64,000 nt of DNA, from contig JBKAGT010000005.1 of NCBI GenBank assembly GCA_046290495.1, positions 992,001 through 1,056,000 on the forward strand, given 5' to 3'. Each line of letters opens with the position of its first letter. Position 1 is the first letter of the stretch. The DNA comes from PGYR01 sp046290495 (lineage in GTDB: Bacteria; Bacteroidota; Ignavibacteria; Kapaibacteriales; UBA2268). A program made the position numbers and the translations under genes. This document shows, one piece after another, positions 51,922 through 61,027 of the stretch. The notes under the pieces are model-generated. The model saw nothing but the letters and a program-made list of their open reading frames with translations, was not told where the DNA came from and did not search any database.

Positions 51922-54045
51922 TTATCTAACTTCTTGACCATCTGCTACTTCTTTTTCAGGACTAACTAATGCTAATCCTCCATCGTCGGAATTAACTGCA
52001 AGCAACATTCCTTCAGACTTTTCGCCCATCAATTTAGCAGGAGCTAAGTTTGCAACAACCACTACTGTTTTACCTACAAGTTCTTCAGCAGAGTAGTGTT
52101 GACTAATCCCAGCTATTATCTGTCTTCGCTCTTCTCCAATCTTCACTTGTAGTTTCACAAGTTTCTTAGATTTCTTAATTGGCTCAGCCTCTATTACCTT
52201 GGCTGTCTTTAGCTTCACCTTCATAAATTCATCGAAAGTAATCTGCTCTTCTTCTTGCTTTTTAGTTGCTTTCTTATCTCCTAACTTTCCTTTCTCAGCT
52301 TCCACCCATTCGTCCTCTATTCTTTTGAATAATATCTCAGGTTTTCTTACTTCAGTCCCAGTTTCTAGCATTGGTATACCTGCTGACGCCCATACATTTG
52401 ACATTATAGTATCATCACCAACTACGATCTCTTCTCCAAAAAGTGACTGTACATAAGCAGAAGTATAAGGTAATATTGGTGCAAATAAAATCGACAATGA
52501 GCGAATAACTTGACACCCAACGAACATAGTCTTTTCTGCTTTTTCTGGGTCTGTTTTACCCGATTTCCATGGCTCTTCATCGTTGAAGTATTTGTTAGCA
52601 GCTCTTGCTATATTCATAGTCTCAGTGATGGCATCTCGGAATCTGAATTTGTCATAATTCTGGGATATTTTATCAATACCTGACTTCAGACTATCAATCA
52701 TCAGTTTGTCATTTTCTTCTATCTCTTTACTCTCATCACCACACCAATAGTCCATAACTGAGGCATACTTAGCAGAAAGAGTAGGTACTTTCCCATCATA
52801 ATTCTTATGTAGGAAAGTAAGCTGCCTGTTAATAAAGTTCCCCAATATCGCCGCTAACTCATTGTTAGAGCGGGCCTGATAGTCTTTCCAAGTGAAATCT
52901 GCATCCCTTGTTTCTGGGAAATTCATTGCCAGCGAATACCTAAGTGCATCAATCATAGATGGCTCAGTGTATGTGTCTACAAAGTCCTTCAAATCAATAG
53001 ACCAATTTCTAGATTTAGAGAATTTATTACCCTCCAAATTTAGGAACTCATGAGCTGGTACATTCTTCGGTAAAATATAAGGATTGTCTGAATCTTTACG
53101 GCCGTGAAGCATAGCGGGGAAAATCAAAGTGTGGAACACAATGTTATCCTTGCCGATGAAGGCATAGTATTCTGTATCTTCATTTTGCCACCATTCTTTC
53201 CACTCATCTGTGCCGCCAAAATACTTTTTAGTAGCCGAAATATAACCCAAAACAGCATCGAACCATACATATAGTACTTTGTCTTTAGTCTTTTCCTTAT
53301 CCATTCCCTCTATTTCATCTAAGTGGACTCCCCACTTCAAATCGCGAGTTATTGCCCTGTTACTCAAGCCCTGCTTTAGCCAGCTTCGGGTTTGCTGTAA
53401 TACATTGTCCTTCCAAGCATTAGAATTTGATTCAATATATTCTTCCAAAAATGATTGGATCTCACCGAACTTGAAATACCAATGAGTAGTCTTTTTTAGA
53501 GTAGGAGTCTTGCCACTGATCAAACTTACAGGGTTTTTCAACTCAGTTTGGTTGTAGTATGCACCACAGTTGTCACATTGGTCACCACGAGCGTTGTCTT
53601 CACCACAGTTAGGGCAAGTACCTTCTACGTATCTGTCTGGCAAAAACATTTTCTTATCTTCATCATAGAACTGCTCTGTTTCCTCTTCGTGCAGGTATCC
53701 TTTGTCCAAGAAATGCTTAAAAAACTCCTTAGCTACCTCGTGGTGTTCTGGAATTGATGTGCGCGAATAAACATCGAACGACATTCCGAATTTTTCGAAA
53801 GCGTCCTTGTTAGAATTGTGGTACTTGTCAATTATATCTTTTGGGGTTACTCCTTCCTTCTCGGCAGCAATGGTAATGGCCACTCCATGCTCATCTGAAC
53901 CGCATACATAGAGCACGTCGTCACCCATCAATCTCTTATAGCGAACGAATAGGTCTGCTGGCAAATATGCGCCAGCACAGTGCCCTAAGTGGATATATCC
54001 GTTTGCATAAGGTAAAGCAGATGTAACGAGTATTTTCTTATTCAT
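51922..54045 (-). CDS. metG: Methionyl-tRNA synthetase
   Basis: I start at ATG 54045 (MNKKILVTSALPYANGYIHL), which fits the family N-terminus; 13 codons upstream are also open. The class I signatures are HLGH (residues 19-22) and KFSKS (near 340). A zinc-knuckle CPNCGEDNARGDQCDNCG is present, as in type-1 MetRS. The last 100 residues are a tRNA-binding EMAP/Trbp-type domain (FDEFMKVKLKTAKV, GISQHY). It charges initiator and elongator tRNA-Met. 707 residues is normal for the form with the appended domain. Confidence 0.97.
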   Translation of the reverse strand: MNKKILVTSALPYANGYIHLGHCAGAYLPADLFVRYKRLMGDDVLYVCGSDEHGVAITIAAEKEGVTPKDIIDKYHNSNKDAFEKFGMSFDVYSRTSIPEHHEVAKEFFKHFLDKGYLHEEETEQFYDEDKKMFLPDRYVEGTCPNCGEDNARGDQCDNCGAYYNQTELKNPVSLISGKTPTLKKTTHWYFKFGEIQSFLEEYIESNSNAWKDNVLQQTRSWLKQGLSNRAITRDLKWGVHLDEIEGMDKEKTKDKVLYVWFDAVLGYISATKKYFGGTDEWKEWWQNEDTEYYAFIGKDNIVFHTLIFPAMLHGRKDSDNPYILPKNVPAHEFLNLEGNKFSKSRNWSIDLKDFVDTYTEPSMIDALRYSLAMNFPETRDADFTWKDYQARSNNELAAILGNFINRQLTFLHKNYDGKVPTLSAKYASVMDYWCGDESKEIEENDKLMIDSLKSGIDKISQNYDKFRFRDAITETMNIARAANKYFNDEEPWKSGKTDPEKAEKTMFVGCQVIRSLSILFAPILPYTSAYVQSLFGEEIVVGDDTIMSNVWASAGIPMLETGTEVRKPEILFKRIEDEWVEAEKGKLGDKKATKKQEEEQITFDEFMKVKLKTAKVIEAEPIKKSKKLVKLQVKIGEERRQIIAGISQHYSAEELVGKTVVVVANLAPAKLMGEKSEGMLLAVNSDDGGLALVSPEKEVADGQEVR

Positions 54046-54114
54046 ATTAGTTATATAAGTGTTTTTATTCTTGATAGAATACAAATATAACTAAGCTTGG
54101 TTGGAATTAGTAAT

Positions 54115-54149
54115 AAAAAAACCAACTCCGCTTCGAAAAGCAAAGCTGG
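54115..54149 (-). terminator. Terminator after the iron-sulfur protein gene
   Basis: On the minus strand CCAGCTTTGCTT and AAGCGGAGTTGG pair (several G-T pairs) around TTCG, then seven T. It lies between the iron-sulfur gene stop and metG and would end the TlpA/GNAT/YjdI transcript. Confidence 0.75.
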
Positions 54150-54174
54150 CTCAAATTTGAGTATATTTATTAAT

Positions 54175-54591
54175 CTATCCCCTGAACTCAGATTTCACGT
54201 GAGTGCCATCACAATAAGGTTTGTTAGCAGAACTACCACACCTACAAAAGGCAGTTTGCTTGGCTCTGCTTTCCTTCTCACCATTACTATTTGTTATCTC
54301 TATGTTCCCTTTTACTATAAGTGGGCCATTTTCTAGTACATCTACTTTTACCGTCTCGTCACTCATTTTTTCTTCCTCATCATTTAATTTGTAACTCAAT
54401 GCTCCCGAAGGACACTTATCAATTTGTTCTTTTAGTTCCGCTGTTGTTGCATTTTCAACCTTAATCCAAGGTCTTCCATTAGGATCATATACATCTGGCA
54501 ACATTTTCACACATACCCCAGCGTGAATACATTTACTGGCATCCCACAGCACAGTCATATCATCATTCGAATATTCTTTTGTCTTACTCAC
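54175..54591 (-). CDS. YjdI-type 4Fe-4S protein fused to a CDGSH iron-sulfur domain
   Basis: I start at GTG 54591, which has AAAGGGG just before it and lies past the stop of the upstream gene; an ATG at 54645 would overlap that gene by 43 bases. Residues about 10-70 form the divergent ferredoxin-like YjdI domain (WDASKCIHAGVCVKMLP, later KCPSGALSY). Residues about 90-138 form a zinc-ribbon-like CDGSH domain with the full ligand pattern CRCGSSANKPYCDGTH, binding a 2Fe-2S cluster. Such proteins take part in electron transfer or cluster handling; the exact role is unknown. Confidence 0.85.
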   Translation of the reverse strand: MSKTKEYSNDDMTVLWDASKCIHAGVCVKMLPDVYDPNGRPWIKVENATTAELKEQIDKCPSGALSYKLNDEEEKMSDETVKVDVLENGPLIVKGNIEITNSNGEKESRAKQTAFCRCGSSANKPYCDGTHVKSEFRG

Positions 54592-54602
54592 TATTACCCC
54601 TT

Positions 54603-55055
54603 TTATAAATTCTTTAGAAAATGCACAACTTCCTCTTCTTCCCAAAACCCGACTTTTTTGTGGAACTCTCTTGAGTTTCTATCAGTTAACCAAGTATCTG
54701 AACCAATTTGAATGCACCCCGATTTACGGCACCAATCTTCACCAATTTCCAAAAACTTTTTGGCAATACCTAGCTTTCTGTGAGTCTCCTCTACAAATAT
54801 GCCTTCCAAATATCCAGTTGGGGATTGCCTTGCTCCTTCTACATAATCCACTCTAATAGAGAAAATAGCAAACCCAATATTCATTCCTTCCTCAGAAGCG
54901 ATTAAAATTTTTTGGTTGTCTCCATCTCTATATTTCTCTAACGAATCTAGAAGCTCACCTCTAGTAAAATCATTCCAAAGCTTCAAACCCATTTGCAAGA
55001 GCGAGTCTAAGTCTGAATTTTTGAAATCACTATATTTTATGTTATTTACACTCAC
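54603..55055 (-). CDS. GNAT-family N-acetyltransferase
   Basis: A 150-residue acetyltransferase. The acetyl-CoA loop is in the segment VEETHRKLGIAKKFLE (Q/RxxGxG/A type), followed by the GFWEEEEVVHFLKN ending. The sequence resembles the aminoglycoside 6'-acetyltransferase-like branch (TRGELLDSLEKY, SDTWLTDRNSREFHKKVGF), but many such chromosomal genes do not act on drugs. The substrate is unknown. It begins 2 bases past the stop of the TlpA-like gene. Confidence 0.85.
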   Translation of the reverse strand: MSVNNIKYSDFKNSDLDSLLQMGLKLWNDFTRGELLDSLEKYRDGDNQKILIASEEGMNIGFAIFSIRVDYVEGARQSPTGYLEGIFVEETHRKLGIAKKFLEIGEDWCRKSGCIQIGSDTWLTDRNSREFHKKVGFWEEEEVVHFLKNL

Positions 55056-55057
55056 AA

Positions 55058-56797
55058 CTACCCATCCATCTGCTCTTTTAAAGTGGTTATGAGCCCCTTT
55101 CCTCTCAACTCATGGCTTTTTACTTTAACAAATTTACCCTCAGGGTCGATTAGCATAACAGTTGGGAATGAATTAATGCCATATTGCTTCAGAACCCCTT
55201 TTGCATACCCATCCAAGTCAATGGTATTTGGCCACTCCATTTTGTTCTTCTCCATATAATCAGCAACTACTTTGACAGACCTATCGCTAGACACACTGAT
55301 TATCTCAAAATCTTCATCTTTTAACTCGTTGTAAGCCTTAACCAAATGTGGAGTTTCCCCTCTACAAGGGCCACACCAAGTTCCCCAAAAATCAAGCAAA
55401 ACCCACTTCCCTTTAAAGTCAGACAGTTTTGTCTCTTTGCCATCAGTAGTTTTGAATGTAAAATCTGGTGCGTGTGTTAATGACTTCAGTTTTAACTTCG
55501 CTAGGTCTTTTGGGACACCGTCTCTTGGCCAACTGTCCAAATCGTCATACTTGCCTATTTCTCTCAATTCCGACCTTAAAGCCTCTAAATATTCTGGATT
55601 ATCGGCAAATTCACTATCTGCTAATCTTGAATAAAGACCATATCTCAAATAGCATCTATTTCTCTTATTTTGAGATTTTAAATATGCGTTCTCTAATACT
55701 TCTATATAAGGTTTGGGGTTCTCTTTGAATTCGTCTCTGTAAATAATATCATTGAAATTTGAATAGAAAACAGTAGGAATTTCTTGTAAAGACCTAAGTA
55801 ACTTTTTATGATCTTCCCAAGTATCAAGAGAGTCTGCCGACATCAGTAATTTGTGTTTTGTAAGCTTAATAAAATCATTTAGGTAAGGCGAATCAATTGA
55901 ATTCAATGTATTGTCACTAATTGCAAGATACTTATTATATTTTTTCAAGGCATTTTGTTTGCGTTCTTCTATTTTTTCATCAGTATACTTTTTTAATAAA
56001 TTTTTATTCCTTTGGTGGACGAAATAATAATATTCCTGCCTCAACTTGCCAACATCAACAGCAGGTACTTGTTCGATATAGATATTGTAAGCCTCATTCA
56101 CAGGTGAATTAACCCATTCTCCTGATGTCATGCTAAGCTCTATTTCGTCTTCTGTTGTGGTATAATCTTTAGAGTCAACATTTATTATTATTTTATCATT
56201 AACTACTTTAACTATAGCATTATAATCTCCATTGTGATCATATTCCCATTCGCCATCATGCTTCTCAGGTGAAACAGATCCATCCCCAAATATTACGGTA
56301 TATGAAGCTGTCTCATCACCTTTGTAATATTTGGAATATTCATCGCTTTTCAAATCAAATTCTAATTGCACTTTACCATCTTTACCTATTGGCTCTTTGT
56401 TCCATAACCTACTATTTTTCAGATATACTAAAGCTGATACAGAATCGAAATCAGCGGGTATTTTTCGCTTGTGAAGATCAGCTACCACTCTTGGATTATC
56501 ATCTCCTTCTATATACTTTGTTATATATGCCTCGTACCCTTCTGCTGCTAGGTGAAGTTCTGCATAGTTAATACTCTCAGGTAATTCTATCTCGAACTCA
56601 CCACTTGGATCTACATCAACCACCTTAAACAAATTATCTTTGTTGCTTCGAAAACGGTTGTAGTAAACATAAACTTCTTTCTTGGCATCTCCACCATCCA
56701 CTAAGTTTATTTTACCTGTGATTACGTCCATTTTCTCGGCAGATAAAGTAGAAAATGACATTAAAATAATAGCCATAGTTAACGAAATATATTTCAT
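55058..56797 (-). CDS. TlpA-like thioredoxin-fold protein with large N-terminal region
   Basis: 579 residues: signal peptide (1-19), a carbohydrate-binding-like first domain (about 25-110), a helical middle part rich in Lys and Tyr, and a C-terminal TlpA/ResA thioredoxin domain (about 440-579) with active site WGTWCGPCRGETPHL near 472 and the cis-Pro motif SFPTVMLI. The organisation is the common one for Bacteroidota redoxin proteins. It should reduce disulfides or support cytochrome maturation in the periplasm; dsbD at 62416 could supply electrons. Confidence 0.88.
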   Translation of the reverse strand: MKYISLTMAIILMSFSTLSAEKMDVITGKINLVDGGDAKKEVYVYYNRFRSNKDNLFKVVDVDPSGEFEIELPESINYAELHLAAEGYEAYITKYIEGDDNPRVVADLHKRKIPADFDSVSALVYLKNSRLWNKEPIGKDGKVQLEFDLKSDEYSKYYKGDETASYTVIFGDGSVSPEKHDGEWEYDHNGDYNAIVKVVNDKIIINVDSKDYTTTEDEIELSMTSGEWVNSPVNEAYNIYIEQVPAVDVGKLRQEYYYFVHQRNKNLLKKYTDEKIEERKQNALKKYNKYLAISDNTLNSIDSPYLNDFIKLTKHKLLMSADSLDTWEDHKKLLRSLQEIPTVFYSNFNDIIYRDEFKENPKPYIEVLENAYLKSQNKRNRCYLRYGLYSRLADSEFADNPEYLEALRSELREIGKYDDLDSWPRDGVPKDLAKLKLKSLTHAPDFTFKTTDGKETKLSDFKGKWVLLDFWGTWCGPCRGETPHLVKAYNELKDEDFEIISVSSDRSVKVVADYMEKNKMEWPNTIDLDGYAKGVLKQYGINSFPTVMLIDPEGKFVKVKSHELRGKGLITTLKEQMDG

Positions 56798-56935
56798 TTA
56801 CTCCTCTAAAAGTCTGGTGTATTTAATTGCTTATGGAGCAACAATATACAAAAGAGCTTAATTTTTTCAAATAAATTTGTCATATTAGTCAAAATTGGAA
56901 AGTCCTAATTACTATAAATTACTGAGAGGCAAATT

Positions 56936-57484
56936 ATGACACCTGAAGAAAAAATGGTACAAAGCATAGAAGAAAAAACAGGCAAACCAATATCACATTG
57001 GATAGAAGTCGTCAAGAAATCTGGGATAGAAAAACACAAAGCAATAATTAATCACTTGAAAGAAGAGCATGGTTTTACTTATGGTTTTGCCAACTTAGTA
57101 GCCCACAAAGCAAAAAAATCAGATGCAAAGTCAGTGAGCGAGACTACTGACTTGGTTGAGATACAATACATAGGAAAAGAATCACTCAAACCTATATATG
57201 ACAAGCTAATGAAGGAAATAGAAAAATTTGGCAATGTAGAAATAGCACCCAAGAAAACCTATGTCAGCTTGAGAGGGAAAAAACAATTTGCTCTAATTCA
57301 ACCATCCACTAAAACAAGAGTAGATGTAGGGATAAATTCAAAAGAGTTGGAAGTGAACGACAGATTAGAAAAATCAGGCAGCTTCAACTCTATGTGTTCC
57401 CACAGAGTACGGCTGACTGACGAATCAGAAGTCAATAAAGAGTTAATAAATTGGATAAAGCAAGCTTACGAAGAGGCGAAGTAG
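56936..57484 (+). CDS. DUF4287/DUF5655 protein
   Basis: 182 residues. The N-terminal half is a DUF4287 domain (KMVQSIEEKTGKPISHWIEV, HGFTYGFANLVAHKA), the second half a DUF5655 domain (KKTYVSLRGKKQFALIQP, RVDVGI). The function of these families is not established; the second is often linked to DNA- or nucleic-acid-binding proteins. The start is supported by GAGAGG 6 bases before the ATG. No signal peptide; probably cytoplasmic. It is a lone plus-strand gene. Confidence 0.88.
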   Translation: MTPEEKMVQSIEEKTGKPISHWIEVVKKSGIEKHKAIINHLKEEHGFTYGFANLVAHKAKKSDAKSVSETTDLVEIQYIGKESLKPIYDKLMKEIEKFGNVEIAPKKTYVSLRGKKQFALIQPSTKTRVDVGINSKELEVNDRLEKSGSFNSMCSHRVRLTDESEVNKELINWIKQAYEEAK

Positions 57485-57499
57485 AAAGAGACATTTGAC

Positions 57500-57784
57500 C
57501 AACCCCTATGCCCCTTTGGAGGGGCTGTCTGAACTTGTTCAGACTGGGGAGGAATGTGTATAATGTCACAGCGAGCGTAGCGTGGCTGTCTCATTTGAGA
57601 TTGCCGCAGTCACTTCGTTCCCTCGCAATTACCGGCATAATAGTCACCTCCGCTAATTCCTTTGGCTTCGCACGCTACTGAGGAAAGCAACTGCACGTTG
57701 AGCTTGTCGAAACGCCCAGGTGTATCAAAACAACCACCCCGTCAACGCCTTGGCGTTGCCACCCCTCCACTGGAGGGGAATTCA
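57500..57784. repeat. Palindrome-rich, GC-richer intergenic mosaic
   Basis: Nearly 300 bases without a gene but with several perfect inverted repeats: GTCTGAAC/GTTCAGAC (57527-57544), CAACGCC/GGCGTTG (57743-57758), CCCCTCCA/TGGAGGGG (57762-57778) and CCCCT/AGGGG (57511-57524). The base composition is much richer in GC than in the neighbourhood. This looks like a cluster of dispersed palindromic elements (REP-like) of the kind found between genes in some Bacteroidota. No other copy is visible in this window. Confidence 0.6.
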
Positions 57785-59041
57785 CTACTCTTTCACAAAA
57801 CGCTTATAAATCTTATCATTTATCCGAATGAAATATGTACCTGTACTCAAAGCATCAACATTTATGCTTTTTTCGTTTGCTAAGTTGAGTCCATTAAAAC
57901 TTATCATATTCCTACCATTTATATCTATCACTTCAATAGACTCCAATCCTTTCTCATAAGTAATATTCACTTCCGATTGAGCAGGGTTGGGATAAACAGT
58001 AAGGTTTCTTAGTTCTGTTTCTACACTTGATTCTATGTCGAGTTTGTAGCGAAACATTTTTTTTATGTTCCTGAGGATACCATCTGAATCTTCTCTAAGA
58101 ATAGAACCTTGTGCATATAAATATTTGTTGTCCATATTATAATAAAACCCGTTTAAATGGTTGCCATCTCTGTACATTTCATCAGACTCATCATACAGAT
58201 CAACCCAACTTTCACCCTTATTACTAGAAACAATAAAGATTCTCGATCCAAATCCTATAACCAAATCATCATGATATTCAATTTCATTGATAAATTTACC
58301 TCCACCAATTGTATCAGATATAAAAAACGGTTCCCAAGTTTTAAAGTCCAGACTTCTCATTAAGCTGGTATATCCTAATGATCCATCTTTGTAGCGATTT
58401 TCTACTATAATGTATGGCTCTTTATACATTAAGTTATAATATTCTTGATTAATGTGTTGTGATTCTTTAAATAACTCTGATTCAAATTCATTCCAGTTTA
58501 AACCACCGTCCAAAGTTTTGAAAAACCTCAATTTATTTTTATCTCTCCCAACAACAAATACAGTATTCTCGTCTATTGTTAGTACTCTAAGTAATGCAAA
58601 ATAATCAGGGAATACACCTTCAGATAAGGGTAAATGATTCCAATTTTTACCACCATCTGTTGTTTTAGTTAGTATACTACCCTCAATAGCACCTACAAAT
58701 CCAACATTTTCATTAACAAAACGTACATGTTTTAATGGATGGTCATCAGTTTCAGCAAAAGATGTAAATGACCAAGTCTCTCCCTTATCAAAAGAATGGA
58801 ATAATTTGCCATTGTCAGAAGGTGCAAATAAGCTATTTCCATTTTTTATCAAGTCATACAGCCTTGTACTAGCACCAATTTCATTTAGAGGAGCATACAT
58901 ACATGAATCCCAAGTCATACAATTGTCATTTGACTTTATTACAGAGTGTATCCCATTTAAATTAATAGAAAAAATCGTTCCATCAATTTCAACCATTTTA
59001 AAAATTTGAAATACTAAACTCTTTTCCGTTTGGTGCATCAA
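57785..59041 (-). CDS. BNR/Ycf48-like repeat protein with T9SS tail, signal peptide out of frame
   Basis: The body of 418 codons has repeated beta-propeller blades (NGKLFHSFDKGETWSF, TKTTDGGKNWNHLPLS, FKTLDGGLNWNEFESE), as in sialidase/photosystem-assembly-like proteins. The last 75 residues (LTVYPNPAQSEVNITY, GTYFIRINDKIYKRFVK) form a T9SS type A sorting domain. This frame has no signal peptide. A perfect one is encoded just upstream (58998-59138) in the frame shifted by one base, with GGAGGGG before its ATG. Removing one T of a run of five at 59004-59000 would join them. So either the gene is frameshifted or the run changes phase. Confidence 0.78.
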   Translation of the reverse strand: MMHQTEKSLVFQIFKMVEIDGTIFSINLNGIHSVIKSNDNCMTWDSCMYAPLNEIGASTRLYDLIKNGNSLFAPSDNGKLFHSFDKGETWSFTSFAETDDHPLKHVRFVNENVGFVGAIEGSILTKTTDGGKNWNHLPLSEGVFPDYFALLRVLTIDENTVFVVGRDKNKLRFFKTLDGGLNWNEFESELFKESQHINQEYYNLMYKEPYIIVENRYKDGSLGYTSLMRSLDFKTWEPFFISDTIGGGKFINEIEYHDDLVIGFGSRIFIVSSNKGESWVDLYDESDEMYRDGNHLNGFYYNMDNKYLYAQGSILREDSDGILRNIKKMFRYKLDIESSVETELRNLTVYPNPAQSEVNITYEKGLESIEVIDINGRNMISFNGLNLANEKSINVDALSTGTYFIRINDKIYKRFVKE

Positions 59042-59138
59042 CTGTTTCCTTATTATCTATCATTTCCCATTGGGTACTGCTTTGAACAGAAAAAGCACTT
59101 ATCAGTAGAATAATAGTAGTGAAGATGTAGATTCTCAT
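58998..59138 (-). pseudogene. Signal-peptide frame of the BNR/T9SS gene, displaced by one base
   Basis: ATG 59138 follows GGAGGGG and encodes a clear export signal (MRIYIFTTIILLISAFS) and about 25 further residues before TAA 59000-58998. It ends at a T5-A4 stretch that overlaps the downstream frame. With one T less, the sequence would read on into KMVEIDGTIFS of the main frame. Confidence 0.65.
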
Positions 59139-59351
59139 AGTTTGCCCCTCCTAAATATAAATAAAGTAAATTTGCGTCCTCATACTTATAACACATCAAA
59201 GCAGGTAAAGATACACCTTAGCACTAAATTTATTGATTTCCCAAAAAGTAATAAACCAAATCTATACTCGTTTTATTACCTAATTTTAGGAAGTTAGTAA
59301 TTCAATAATTATATTGAATATGAAAAATATCAATAATATAGAACAATATTT

Positions 59352-60188
59352 ATGGCTTGGTTTAAAAGATCAGAAAAGAATATAAAAAGTGAAGAACACA
59401 GAAATATGCCAGATGGGCTTTGGACAAAGGCACCAAACGGTAATGTTATTTACAAAAAAGAATTAGAAGAAAACCTATACACTGACCCCAATAGCGACCA
59501 TCACTTCCGTGTTGGTTCCAAAGAGTATATAGAAATACTTTTTGACGAGGGTACATTCAAAGAAACACATAAAAAAGTAAAATCTGCTGACCCTTTGGAG
59601 TTTGAAGATACAAAAAAATATACTGACAGATTAGCTGCGGCACACAAGAAGACAGACAGCAAAGATGCCCTAACAACAGGATACGGAAAAATAAACGGCC
59701 ACAAGGTATCATTCGGTTGTATGAATTTTGATTTTGTTGGCGGTAGTATGGGCTCTGTTGTAGGAGAAAAATTTGTTAGAGCTGCAAACTATGCAATCAA
59801 GAACAAATGTCCTCTAATCATAATCTCTACCTCTGGTGGAGCTAGAATGCAAGAAGCAGTAATCTCACTTATGCAAATGGCTAAGACAAGTGTAGCCCTA
59901 GCGCAATTAGAAGAAGCTGGCTTGCCATTCATTTCTATCCTAACTGACCCCACAACTGGTGGAGTAAGTGCTAGTTTTGCAATGCTGGGAGACGTTATCA
60001 TATCTGAACCAGGAGCACTTATTGGCTTTGCTGGCCCAAGAGTAGTAGAGCAGACAATAAAACGCAAGTTGCCAGAAGGATTTCAGAGAGCAGAATTCTT
60101 ACTTGAGCATGGTTTTGTAGATATGATAGTCCACAGAAAAAACATGAAAGAAGAGTTAACTAAGATTATCTCTTGGTTTGGGCATTGA
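59352..60188 (+). CDS. accD: Acetyl-CoA carboxylase, carboxyltransferase beta subunit
   Basis: 278 residues with the carboxyltransferase core (STSGGARMQEAVISLMQM, DPTTGGVSASFAMLGD, GFAGPRVVEQTI). It transfers CO2 from carboxybiotin to acetyl-CoA in fatty-acid synthesis, together with AccA. The N-terminal zinc ribbon is kept in outline (LWTKAPNGNVIYKKEL, DPNSDHHFRVG), but all four cysteines are replaced (positions 27, 30, 45, 48 read A, G, D, S). I recall that loss as common in Bacteroidota AccD. Overlaps the next gene by about 11 bases. Confidence 0.95.
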   Translation: MAWFKRSEKNIKSEEHRNMPDGLWTKAPNGNVIYKKELEENLYTDPNSDHHFRVGSKEYIEILFDEGTFKETHKKVKSADPLEFEDTKKYTDRLAAAHKKTDSKDALTTGYGKINGHKVSFGCMNFDFVGGSMGSVVGEKFVRAANYAIKNKCPLIIISTSGGARMQEAVISLMQMAKTSVALAQLEEAGLPFISILTDPTTGGVSASFAMLGDVIISEPGALIGFAGPRVVEQTIKRKLPEGFQRAEFLLEHGFVDMIVHRKNMKEELTKIISWFGH

Positions 60189-60960
60189 TAGATATAAATA
60201 TCTCCCATTTTTAATTTTAGTTCTACTATTCAGTGAGCTTAAATCTGAGCAATACCATATCCGAGAAATGGCCTATGTATCTGCAGGTGGGGTCTATGGT
60301 GGCAACTCTGCAGAGTTTATGAATATATATCAAAACCAAATAGGTGGGAATAATGTTAATTTTAAACATACGCCTGCTTTTGGTTTTGGATTGAAGGCAT
60401 GGATAAATGATAACTACAGAATATCACTCCATGCTGAGTATTTTGAATCTCGCATGAATGATGCATATTTCGAATTCGACTCATTACAACTGGGTACAGT
60501 TGAGAGAGATTTATTTCATAAAATAAATACTACCACTATTCCGATAGTAGCTTCAATAGATTACATCCCTATAGAACAGCAATTCAAGACATATTTGACA
60601 TTTGGGGCTGGTATAGTAATTTCGAAAGTAAAATGGGAAGAGAATGTTAACAGTACTAGATCAAGTGACTTAAGAGTAGGTGGTATACATTATAATCAAA
60701 CAGATATATTGCCTATGCTTAGAGCAGGTTTGGGTGTCGAATTAGATTTTGACAAGCCTGTGGTAGGAGAAGTAATAGGAAGTTTAACTTTCGAACTAAC
60801 ATATAGCTATATGTTCAGAAATTTGCCTATGTATGACAATATTAAAAATCAATTCGTTAATGAATCGTTTACTTTACCAAATACTGTTGAGTTCTTACCC
60901 GGATATTTATCGCTTAAGTTGCAATTCGGATTAGAATATTTCCAAACTATTGGTAAATAA
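60178..60960 (+). CDS. Outer-membrane beta-barrel protein
   Basis: 260 residues starting at TTG 60178, 11 bases inside accD; no better ATG lies near the signal (YKYLPFLILVLLFSELKS). The body has eight or so amphipathic strands with aromatic ends (AFGFGLKAWINDNYRISLHA, TYLTFGAGIVISKVKW, GSLTFELTYSYMF), as in OmpW/porin-like small barrels. No plug, OmpA or T9SS domain. Function unknown. Confidence 0.75.
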   Translation: MGIDRYKYLPFLILVLLFSELKSEQYHIREMAYVSAGGVYGGNSAEFMNIYQNQIGGNNVNFKHTPAFGFGLKAWINDNYRISLHAEYFESRMNDAYFEFDSLQLGTVERDLFHKINTTTIPIVASIDYIPIEQQFKTYLTFGAGIVISKVKWEENVNSTRSSDLRVGGIHYNQTDILPMLRAGLGVELDFDKPVVGEVIGSLTFELTYSYMFRNLPMYDNIKNQFVNESFTLPNTVEFLPGYLSLKLQFGLEYFQTIGK

Positions 60961-61027
60961 TGATAATTTCATTAGATTGTTTTGGAGACAGTCCTTTAAT
61001 AAAATACTAAATGCTAGGGAGGCAATC

